Shown here: positions 18,370-28,200 of the stretch, in pieces
How the letters are laid out: the number at the start of each line of letters is the position of its first letter
Numbering within the stretch: the first letter of the stretch is position 1
Assembly: GCA_016987375.1 (NCBI GenBank)
Contig: PJRA01000524.1
Location: 1,160,127-1,197,446, forward strand
Origin: Brachionus koreanus
Lineage: Eukaryota > Rotifera > Eurotatoria > Ploima > Brachionidae
DNA length: 37,320 bases
Direction: 5' to 3'
The notes under the pieces: generated by a model
Databases searched by the model: none
What the model was told of the DNA's origin: nothing
Seen by the model: the letters and a program-made list of their open reading frames with translations, nothing else
Program-made: the position numbers and the translations under genes

Positions 18370-20232
18370 CAAATTAAGATAAACACCTGCTTTCATGTCC
18401 TTTTAATACAAAAAATAAAAAAAATCTGTGATAATGACTACGCAAAAATAACAGGAGATCTACTTCCTTTAGTTTTTTATTTTAGCGAAGAATTTTTCTT
18501 AAAGAACTATACTTCCCCATCATATTCAAATTATTTGAAAGATCTGAAGCAATTCCGTTCGAATAATTCAAATAATTTGAAAATTTTACATTTGAATGTA
18601 AATTCTCTATTTTTAAAAAAAGATGAAGTATTAAGTGTTGTTTCTCTTCAAATATTTGATATAATTTCTTTGAATGAAACAAAACTTGATGAATCAATAC
18701 CATTTTCTTTTTTTAATGATTCTAACTATATAATTAAGCGTAGAGATAGGTCTAGAGATGGTGCTGGAATTCTTGTTCTTGTAAAAAATAAAATAAATAT
18801 AATTAAATGTAGTTATTTTAATAAAATTGAAGCAATTTCACTTGAAATTCAAACCAAAAGTGAAAATATGAGCCTCCTTTTCTGCTACAAACCCCCTAGT
18901 TTTAATAATTTGCTCTTTTTAAACATTTTAGAGCAATATATTATAACTAATAATACCATTAACAGGCTGGTGATTGTGGGAGATTTAAATATGGATCACT
19001 TAAATATTGATTCCAGGTTTTCCGATTTTCTTGAAAACTATAATCTTAAAAGTCTTACATATGAACCTACTAGGATAGGAATAAAATATAAACCAGATGA
19101 GATCAAAGTAAAAATGAGTCATATTGATCATATAATTCATCAAAATTACTTTGATTCAAATTCATTAGTAGTAGGCTGCCCATTTAGTGATCATAAATTT
19201 CTCCTTTGTTCTTTTCCTGTGTCTCCTGTTGAAAAGAATAAAAATTTTAGTTTCTACCGAGTTTTTTCTGAAAAAAATATTGACAAGATTAGAGATTTCT
19301 TGGGTAAAATTGACTTTTCAATAGTTGTTAAGCTTCCAGGAATTGAAAACAAATGGGAATTTATTAAAAATAATATCCTGTTAGCAGTTGAAACATGTTG
19401 TCCATTAAAAGAAATTAAGGCAAAAAAATATAAAAAATATGAGCAGAGCCAATGGTTTGACTCTGAATTAAATTCGTTAAAAAATTATAGGGACTTTTGT
19501 TACCATAACTATCAGAACTGTAAGGATAATAATAGTTTACATGATTATAGGGAGGCTAGAAGAGATTTTAAAAAACTTAATCGTAATAAGATGAAATCTT
19601 ATTTTGAGTCTAAGTCCGCTAAGGACTTTAAAAATTCATAAAAATTCTGGAGATTTTATAAATCTTCTGTAAAAACTAGAGGAGATGCTGATTTTGACAG
19701 CTTTCCAGAAGAACTAGTTTGCACCGATAAAAAGGCCAACAACATCGTTGATCAAGTGGAGATGTTTAACAGCTGCTTTGCATCTATTACGTCTTCTTCT
19801 TTGTCCGGTAAAAATGACTCAGCCAAATATATATTTAATAGTTTTAAGGAATTAAAACATAATAATTTTTTTAAAACGTTAGGTTTTTCATTCCATGAGT
19901 TCACTTTTGAAGATATTAAAAAGGCTTTGGATGAATTACCCTCTTCTAGCTCACCTGGCTTTATTGGAATACACTCTAAGATTTTAAAAAGTCTTCTTGA
20001 GATATTTATTCCTATTCTAAAATTAATCTTTAACGGTTGCTTAAAATTAAAGAGCATTCCAGATGACTGGAAATCAGCGATTGTTAACCCCTTATTTAAG
20101 AATAAAGGTAACAGATCAGAAATTAATAATTATAGAGCCATATCAGTTCTATCTCCCATAGCTAAAATTTTTGAAAAACTTTTAGCGAATCAGATTAGCT
20201 TTTTCTTTGAGTCAAACAATATTTTTTTTTAA
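18370..20232 (+). pseudogene. Retrotransposon ORF2: endonuclease plus partial reverse transcriptase
   Basis: All the landmark motifs of an APE endonuclease are present: LHLNVNSL, ISLNETKLDE, RDRSRDGAGILVLVKN, LVIVGDLNMDH, SHIDHII and FSDHKFLLC. A single in-frame TAA at 19639-19641 interrupts it (FKNS*KFWRFYKSS), and the same frame then continues. RT landmarks follow: SSSPGFIGIHSKILK, then WKSAIVNPLFKNKG and INNYRAISVLSPIAKIFEKL, ending at a stop in an A/T run at 20230-20232. Clade assignment beyond an APE-type non-LTR element (CR1/L2/Jockey group) is not possible here. Confidence 0.85.
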
Positions 20233-20702
20233 TAATATTTTAATAATTTTAACAATATTTTAAGACATTTTACTATCATAATTCGCCTGAACATTTAAAA
20301 ACAAATTATCCAAAAATGACTCAAGAAATTTAAGATATAATTTAAGGAATAGCGAAAACTTAATAGAACCAATGGCAAAATCTAATAATGGAGAAAAAAC
20401 GTTTGGATTTTTTTACTCAAGATTGATAAATAGCTTCGTGATCAAGAGATCAATGTTGAAATTCACTACATTCAAGCTTTCTATTTACAATAATATAAAT
20501 TTTTACAGATCTTGTTAAAAAATTTAAAAGATTTGATTTAAATTTTTCAATGTTTAATTTTTAAATTAGTCAAAGCATCTATTTTATTTTAAAAGTATTT
20601 AATGTTCTTATATACAATTTAAATAAATAAAGTGTTAATCAGTCTATGAGACAAGGGCACTAGCCTGTTGATTAGCCTTGAAATTAAAAAAAATAAATAA
20701 AA
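18370..20702 (+). mobile_element. Defective non-LTR (LINE) retrotransposon with APE endonuclease
   Basis: Order: open frame from 18370, APE-type endonuclease, N-terminal RT motifs, an internal deletion, a C-terminal tail (SRNLRYNLRNSENL then EPMAKSNNGEKTFGFF, 20321-20518) and a 3' end closing in an A-rich AAATAAATAAAA tail near 20702. The C-terminal tail matches the pattern seen at the end of CR1/L2/Jockey-like ORF2 proteins. The catalytic RT centre (the Asp-Asp motif) is missing, so the copy is dead. Its 3' 629 bp is shared with the fragment at 16042-16670. Confidence 0.85.
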
Positions 20703-22007
20703 TGCATTAGTTGATTTGCATGAGCTGACTTAATACTTAGAATAATTAAAAAAATGCATAGATTCAATGATAAATATTTATTTTTGGAAAATTTAAATTA
20801 AAAAATTAATTTAGAATAATCCAGCAAATGAAGCTGAACCACAGCTTGAAGCTGGTAGTGGCAATGATTGAGCTGGCAATGACAATGGAGCGGAGAATTC
20901 CAAACCAGTAGTCAATGGAGCAGCTGGCAATGATGGAGCAGCCAATGGAGCAGAGAATTCCCATCCGGTGGTCAATGGAGCAGCTGGTAATTGAGCTGGC
21001 AATTGGGTTGGTAGTGACAATGGAGCAGCTGGCAATGATGGAGCAGCCAATTGAGCGGAGAATTCCCAACCGCTGGTCAATGGAGCAGCTGGTAATTGAG
21101 CTGGAAGTGGCAATGATGGAGCAGCCAATGGAGCTGAGAATTCCAATGGAGTAGCCAAGTTTAATCCACAAGACATTTTGATTATTTAATTGATTTTATA
21201 AAATAAAAATTTATATTTATTTTTTGATGTGGTTTGTTTAGTGCTTTTTAGCTGATATTTATATCCATTTTTATTAATGGTTTAATAAATTTTCCATCAC
21301 ATGAATTCTTTTGTTTCTATTCTTTTTTATTTTCTTTTGTTTTTTTTTTATTTTAATATTTTTTACCAATTGAGAATCAAATGATTGTATATTTTTCAAA
21401 AGACAATTATTTTCTCTTCAATCTTTAATTATTCAAATATTCAAAACGTGAACAAACTTTTGAAGCTAAAAAATTGATTAACCAGTTTTTGATCAGTATA
21501 CTGTGAAAAATAAATGTTCATTTTTATTATTTCAATTTTTTTATAATTTGAAACTCATTGATATTTTTTTTAAATTTTTTTTAATGGCAAAATTTTACTG
21601 ATCAAGTTTTGAATCTTTTTATACAAAAATCAAGTATCCCAAAAACAATCATTGGTGACCAATATTTTGATGGGTCACCAAAATATTTTGGTTTAAATTA
21701 AAAAAAATAAGAAAGAAAATTATGGTCATATAATGTGTGACCCAAACTTATGTGACCCGAAAAAAAACATCCGGTCACCAAACTGACATAAGTGATCAGG
21801 TCACATATTACATGAACCCCTTGGTCATACAACAGGCAAGATCCGACATGTTAAAACTTTTAAAAATGATTTCTTTTTAGGGAAAAAATTTTGGATCAGA
21901 AAATTTTCAAAAAATTTGAGTCACTGTTTTAGTAGGACTCGTATTTTAATCATTTAATGGTAAAATAAAATAGTTTTTTTTTTTATAGAAATTAAAAAAT
22001 ATATATT
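20074..22007. repeat. Duplicated 1.93-kb block, copy 2
   Basis: Second copy of 16042-17974. Here the left edge runs on smoothly into the upstream retrotransposon ORF, so this copy keeps the original context on its left. After 22007 the two sequences diverge. Confidence 0.9.
20811..21176 (-). CDS. Ala/Pro/Leu/Ser-rich repeat protein, copy 2
   Basis: The predicted 121 residues are identical to those of copy 1 at 16779-17144. The same TATA box (21263-21256) and poly(A) signal (20782-20777) are kept. It lies about 110 bp downstream of the A-rich tail of the non-LTR element, on the opposite strand. Family unknown. Confidence 0.65.
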   Translation of the reverse strand: MSCGLNLATPLEFSAPLAAPSLPLPAQLPAAPLTSGWEFSAQLAAPSLPAAPLSLPTQLPAQLPAAPLTTGWEFSAPLAAPSLPAAPLTTGLEFSAPLSLPAQSLPLPASSCGSASFAGLF

Positions 22008-22362
22008 AAAAAATTTGAAATTAAAATTGATAATTTTAAAAATTTAATTTTTACATGTTTATTTTAAAAAGCTATGATAAATGTGTGAAATATTAAAAAT
22101 ATTTATTTTGAAATACAGACAAAAATTTGAATCAATTTTTTCGGAAAAGTATTTTTAGCCTTCAGAGCTTAATTGTAAATCTCTTAACAGTTTTTCCAAT
22201 CAGGAAAAATTTACCCATTTTATCTTTTGATAATAATAATCAAGTATTAGATTTAATTTTAGAATAATCAAGAGTAACTTTATATTGGTTTTGTGAAATT
22301 TAGTACAATAGAACCGAAAAAAATGTTGAAAATTCTTATAACTTTTCTTTTAAAAGTCAAAA

Positions 22363-22531
22363 GCAAGTTCTGTAAATGCAACATGGTGCAACATTCAAAG
22401 CTGCATTATTATTAACAATCTGGTAAAACNNNNNNNNNNNNNNTGCATTTTGCAGAGATTTTGCACATCATTAGCAGACTTTGACTGGTGGTGCAACTTA
22501 GTATGTTGCAGTTTAATGTACTTACAGAACT
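22363..22531. repeat. Inverted-repeat element containing an assembly gap
   Basis: The left end AGTTCTGTAAATGCAACAT pairs with the right end, whose reverse complement is AGTTCTGTAAGTACATTAAA and then GCAACAT. Further matching blocks are GTGCAAC/GTTGCAC and TCAAAG. Fourteen Ns at 22430-22443 fall in the centre, as expected where a hairpin blocked sequencing or assembly. Confidence 0.5.
22430..22443. other. Assembly gap (14 N)
   Basis: Undetermined bases. The true gap size is unknown, and it sits between copies 2 and 3 of the duplicated gene. Confidence 0.99.
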
Positions 22532-22892
22532 AATTAAAAGCATTCAGAAAAAAACTTTAAGTTTTTTAGCATTAATTTTTGTTCTATTTTTTTAATTTGT
22601 TCCAAATTTCACAAAACTATTTATATTTGAGAAATTGTAGAAGTTCTCGTTCCTAAACTCTTCTTATCGGAATCTCATCAGTATTTTTATTTTTATTTAA
22701 AAAAAAACATTCATCTTTTTCTGTAAGAATTAACATTTAAATAAATTTTTCATGAGAAATATTCGAAATCACACAAAGTTAATTAAGGCTTTTTAGCGTC
22801 AGGTCTCTAATTAATCGACCATCTTTATAAATTCAATTTATTCTTACTATTAAAAAATCGAATTTTAACTTAAAAAAATTTAAAAAAAAAAT

Positions 22893-22942
22893 AAAATTTT
22901 GGATCAGAAAATTTTCAAAAAATTTGAGTCACTGTTTTAGTA
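22893..22942. repeat. 50-bp fragment of the duplicated block
   Basis: AAATTTTGGATCAGAAAATT through GTCACTGTTTTAGTA repeats the sequence at about 17863-17912 and 21895-21944. It is isolated from the rest of the block, which suggests rearrangement of a further copy between 22.0 and 23.8 kb. Confidence 0.7.
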
Positions 22943-23575
22943 AAGGTAAAGGTTTGGTAGAATCATGAGTCCTTTGAATGATTATAAAATTTAATGAACT
23001 ATGAAATTATCAATTAAACAAATATTAAGACTGCGAATCGAAGTTGAGTAACAAAATTTGATGCAGACACTGATTTTCATGTGTTACAAAACATGTTAAA
23101 CAATTGCCAAGTATTTAAAATAATTCTGCATGCATAAAAAATTGGCAGACATAAACAATAAACTTTAATACTAAATAATCAAATAATCACCTTATTGAAT
23201 TTAATTTTTACTCAAAAAATGTTTTAAAAACCTTTTTTCAAAAATAATTTTTGAGCATGATCTGTTTAGTTTGATTAGATAATTCAATTTCGCATGAAAG
23301 TAAATAATAAGTCTATTTATATTAAATAAAATTTTAATAAATTTAATAATATATATTGATAATTTATCTCATACCTTTTGTCAAAAGGATATTTTTTAGA
23401 CAGCACATCAATTAGCTAAGATTAAAAAAAAAATATTTGTTTACGCTGATAATTAATTTAAAAAAAAGCCCACTAAAAACTTTGAAATGGTAAAATTTTT
23501 TAAACAATTTATGAGAAATTTAATAAATAGATTAATTATTAACAAAATATTAACTTAAAAAACAAAAATCTATGA
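22943..23575. other. Intergenic, nothing recognised
   Basis: A/T-rich sequence without supported ORFs, RNA genes or clear repeats. Confidence 0.4.
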
Positions 23576-23737
23576 ATTTATTTTTCAAGAAAAATCTGCC
23601 AAAAAGATTACAAAAATCATAAAAAAAGAAACAAGCTTCGGCTCTGTAATATTTGCGGTTTAGATGACCAATTTGTTGCTCTAACCTTTGTGTCAGATGG
23701 GAGAAAATATTTAAAAACAAACAAGAAAAGGAGATAA
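23576..23737 (+). pseudogene. Coding-looking relic with a CxxC pair
   Basis: An open frame of 53 codons includes KLRLCNICGLDDQFVALTF and SDGRKYLKTNKKRR. Another frame continues from about 23720 with GDKRLPILRYDRKGKVIFSY and then IC, as if one frameshift separated the two halves. CxxC plus a distant IC recalls zinc-binding N-terminal domains of the ZAD type or of transposases, but I cannot assign it. There is no start codon context. Confidence 0.35.
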
Positions 23738-23826
23738 ACGCCTTCCTATTTTACGTTACGATAGAAAAGGTAAAGTTATATTTAGTTATATTTGTTGATA
23801 ATAATTTGTTGGATAGAAAAAAAATC

Positions 23827-24364
23827 ATTAAAAAAATGCATAGATTCAATGATAAATATTTATTTTTGGAAAATTTAAATTAAAAAATTAATTTAGAATA
23901 ATCCAGCAAATGAAGCTGAACCACAGCTTGAAGCTGGTAGTGGCAATGATTGAGCTGGCAATGACAATGGAGCGGAGAATTCCAAACCAGTAGTCAATGG
24001 AGCAGCTGGCAATGATGGAGCAGCCAATGGAGCGGAGAATTCCCATCCGGTGGTCAATGGAGCAGCTGGTAATTGAGCTGGCAATTGGGTTGGTAGTGAC
24101 AATGGAGCAGCTGGCAATGATGGAGCAGCCAATTGAGCGGAGAATTCCCAACCGCTGGTCAATGGAGCAACTGGTAATTGAGCTGGAAGTGGGAATGATG
24201 GAGCAGCCAATGGAGCTGAGAATTCCAATGGAGTAGCCAAGTTTAATCCACAAGACATTTTGATTATTTAATTGATTTTATAAAATAAAAATTTATATTT
24301 ATTTTTTGATGTGGTTTGTTTAGTGCTTTTTAGCTGATATTTATATCCATTTTTATTGATGGTT
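23827..24364. repeat. Third copy of the repeat-protein transcription unit (538 bp)
   Basis: Matches 16713-17250 with four substitutions noted by eye. It stops about 20 bp upstream of the TATA box and about 32 bp beyond the poly(A) hexamer, so only the transcription unit is shared here. No poly(A) tail is visible at its 3' end. Confidence 0.85.
23893..24258 (-). CDS. Ala/Pro/Leu/Ser-rich repeat protein, copy 3
   Basis: 121 residues, differing from copies 1 and 2 by two residues (an Ala to Val in LPAAPL and a Leu to Phe in PSLPLP) plus one silent change. The frame, the TATA box (24345-24338) and the poly(A) signal are kept. The intact frame argues against a dead copy but is weak evidence, since so few changes have accumulated. 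Confidence 0.65.
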   Translation of the reverse strand: MSCGLNLATPLEFSAPLAAPSFPLPAQLPVAPLTSGWEFSAQLAAPSLPAAPLSLPTQLPAQLPAAPLTTGWEFSAPLAAPSLPAAPLTTGLEFSAPLSLPAQSLPLPASSCGSASFAGLF

Positions 24365-25224
24365 AACTCTAAAAAAAAATCAACAGCCGAATCTATTTTA
24401 TGCTATGAATTCCTATTATAAAATATATTCAATTGTTTTCTTTTTAATTTTTTGTTTTCATTGAATAGATTTTTGTTTTTTTTTAAGATGAATTTTTTTT
24501 TATTGTTTGAAAAAATATTCTATAGATTTCGATCTATTTAGTTAAATGCATATTGATTCTATATTACGAAGACAAGCATTTTCTATAAGTCTTATTAATT
24601 ATAGAATAATAATTTATAGCTTTTTTTTCTCAATTTTTTCACATTTCATATAACATTCATTTTAAATTTTTTTTTTTAAACTTTAATTTTAAAATAAATA
24701 TTTTAAAGGTCACCAAATGAGTTGAAAATTTATTCTTTGCATTTAGGCTCAATTTCACTTTGACAAACACAACTCGGATTACTTTTTTAAAATTGATCCC
24801 ATTAATTGTCCTCAAGCAAATTAAATATTTGCTTTAATAAACCTGATTGATAAAGCAAAACAAACCGATAAATAATTGAACATTTATTTTAAATGTTTTT
24901 TTGTTCAATATTTATTTATTGATTTATGATTTTATGTTCTAGTACTGTTCAAACAGAATTTAATCAAGAAGGAACACGAACTAAATGGGCTTAAGATCGG
25001 AAGGCCGATGACATGTTTGTCCATGCTCTTCAATTTCATTTTTAAGGTCATGCTTAATCCCGAGTACATTGGGCCGTGTTTGCCAAACTAAAATAGCAAA
25101 TGATCTCTTTCAAATTATTTAAATAAAACTTTAAATCAAATATCAGTGTCTCTAATTTACTTTTTTTTCATCTCACCTCATATCCACCACCCGTACACGT
25201 ACACCCTCTCTCTTTTTATCCGGG
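24365..25224. other. Upstream region of the chitin-binding gene
   Basis: A/T-rich with no coding sequence recognised. The last 60 bp (TCCACCACCCGTACACGTAC, then a CTCTCTC run) is C-rich, unlike everything around it, and leads directly into the TATA box of the next gene, so it is a candidate proximal promoter element. Confidence 0.45.
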
Positions 25225-25265
25225 TATATATTCGACCGATATTTGAAAATATTCACAAATCAGTT
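25225..25265 (+). promoter_or_regulatory. TATA box and TCAGT initiator of the multi-CBM14 gene
   Basis: TATATATT at 25225-25232 is followed by ATCAGTTC, with TCAGT (arthropod initiator consensus) at 25260-25264. The presumed +1 A is about 37 nt from the first T of the TATA box. The ATG follows 35 nt later at 25297, leaving a short 5' UTR. Confidence 0.65.
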
Positions 25266-25296
25266 CACTTTTTTTTTCTTATATCCATAAGAAAAA

Positions 25297-28200
25297 ATGT
25301 CACAGCAAAATTTTATTTTAGGTAATTTATCTTTTGAATTTAAATTTTGGACCATGAGAGACAATGCTTTAATTTTAATTTAAAACATATCATCTAAGAC
25401 AAACTTATTTTCAAATCATGCTGGCTTTAGATCATTCAGCTAAAACTATCTAAAATTAATTTATTAATGTAAGTTTAATGGAATTAAATTTTTTTAAAAT
25501 TTTTCTTAATTGAACAATTAAAAGATATTGTACAGATTCAACTAATTAAGAAGAATAATTTAAAAAGTTAAGTCACTTTAAATCATTAGTTAAGCTTTAA
25601 GATTTCAAAGTTGTGTGATTGAAAAAAAACTTGCTTCTATTTTTTTAGAGAAAAATTTTTTTTTTCATTTGACAATTCTTGACATTTTAGCTTTAGATAA
25701 GGTAAAATTTTAAAAGATTATTATTAAATTTTATTAGAAACTAACAGAATTTATAAACTGATTGTATTAGGTGAATAAGTCAGGCACACAAAAAATTTTA
25801 GAGAAAAAATAAGCATTCAATAAACTCTAAAAAATGTTCAATTAATCAACTTTTTGATAGTGAATTTTTCTTTAATCATTAATAAAAAACTATAATTTGT
25901 GAATAGAAAATTATTTATAGTTGGTTTTATCAACAAAAGAAGGTCCGATAAGTTTTTAAAACATTTTTTTAAAATTTCTACCTCTTGCATTATCTTAAAA
26001 AGAAGAAGTTCAAATACTTATCATGTCTTCAAGTGTTAATATAGGAAAAATAAGCTTAGGAAATAATTTATAGTGTAAAAAATTAGCGTGGTATATTTAA
26101 TGAATAATGTAAATATTTAGATATAATTTTTGGTTTAATATTTACAGATCATAACTAAATTTGATTTTTACACTACATCAATTATATGATATGTACTTTT
26201 TTACATATTTTTTCAAATATATTTTAAACGATTCAAATTTTAAACAAAATCTTTGATCACAAACCAATTTTATTAATCTTAAATAAAAATATTCAAAGGT
26301 TGTTTCCACTTTTCGATTTTGAAATTGGTTCAATTAGCACTAGAAAGTCCAGCTGATTTTTAATAAAATTTAAAGTTTAGTCATGCGAACAAAATAAATA
26401 ATTTTTTTTTAAATTTTCAAAAAAATTAAAAACAAAATCTCAAGTCTCAATTTTTAAAAAGAGAGTCTAATAAATCGATCGGACTTTCTAGTGGTAAATT
26501 GTGCTTTTTTTTATAGTTATATTACAAAAATCTGGAGTCATTTTTTCTTCTAAATTTAAAAAATTTAATTTTTTGTTGAAGTATGTTAGTCTACGAAATT
26601 GGCCTGAGTCCTTAGATTAACTTTAGAGGACACAAATGAAGACAAAAATCGAGATTGTTTGACATAAACGTTTATTTAAAAAGTTTGTTCTAAATAGGAA
26701 AAATACAAAGTTGAATACAAATCACAATTCTTATTTATACACAGTAATTAGATCATTAATAATAATAAAGAAGTTAAATCAAAATAAATTGACAATAAAC
26801 TCGGTCACATAAAGATTTATGAATCATTACAATATAAAGATATAATCTAAATACATTGTAAATATTATTAAGGTTAATTAAAATCATTGTGATGGTTATT
26901 TTTATACCGTGACATAACCTCTTCCCCCTTGAAAATAATCATTCGTCCTCGAATGGACTAATTAAGGGTAGAAGATATTTAAGATCTTGATCAAAAATAA
27001 ATAATAATAAAAAAAATTTCTTTTATGTTTTCTTCCATACAACTTTGAATTAGAATAACATGATAATTGTTCTTGAAACCAAGAACCTCCTTCATGTAGC
27101 ATAACTTTGTCAATTTTTAAGCTTTTTCTGATCTAAAACAGCCAATGCAAGTTAATTTAAAAAAAAAAAAATTTATTTACAACTTGTTTTTACGGCCATG
27201 TGAAGTGTTTATTTTGTTATTCTCTCATGTTCCAAAGAGTAAATAAAACAAATAAAATTTTTATTTTTCTCAAATATTAAGTTTTCTTGCTTTTGATAAT
27301 TGTAACTAATGGCGAGCTAATCGAGCACAAAGAGCTAGCTGACAACGACACAGTGGTGTCGTCACGGTGCCCGAGTGTGGCACCTGAGCCGGGCATTTAC
27401 ATGTTCGGCGACAAAAAACTCTGCAATGTGTACCATGAATGTGATTGTGCAGGTGACAATTCGACACAGTGCAAACTTGTGCGAACAAACGTGTGTCCTA
27501 TAGGCAGCATATTTTTGAACACGACTAGCAAATGCGAGCCCATCGAGCTGTATGGCTGTGAGTCGTCCTATTTGCAGTCGGTGAGCACATCTCGTACAGC
27601 AGCCAAGAACACCAGCCTAGACCAAGACGAACAAATGAGAACCTTTGATTACCAGGCGGAATCGGTGAACGTAACCGGCATAACTGACTTTAGGTGTCCG
27701 AAGGGCGCCAACGATCGCTTTGCGGACGCGCACATCTGCAATTTGTTTCATGTGTGTGTGAGCCGAGGCGAGCAAACGTTCGATCAGCCGTTTATGTGCC
27801 CGTTCTCGACCATATTTCGCGTCATCGACTCGACAACCATGTACTGCGACAAGCGAAACAAAAACGACTGCACTGGCAAGGCCTTCTATCAAAGCATGGA
27901 CGAAGACAGCTTGCTAGACAAGTCCGTATTGATCTCGTCAAACGTTAACTCGAGCGAATGTTTGAACACCGACGAACTCGTCGAAGACAAACTATTTTGC
28001 AACTTGTATCACATATGCCGTGACGGCAAGGATCTAACGTACATGTGCGACAATCAGCTGTTATTCAATCCTTTATCGCAAATATGCGACTATCCAATCA
28101 ATGTTGTATGCTACAATAAGAAAATATTCCAACTGAGCGACAAAGACAAATATTTTTCGGCGCTAATTTCAAAGACAAAAACAAAAACAAATCAAACATG

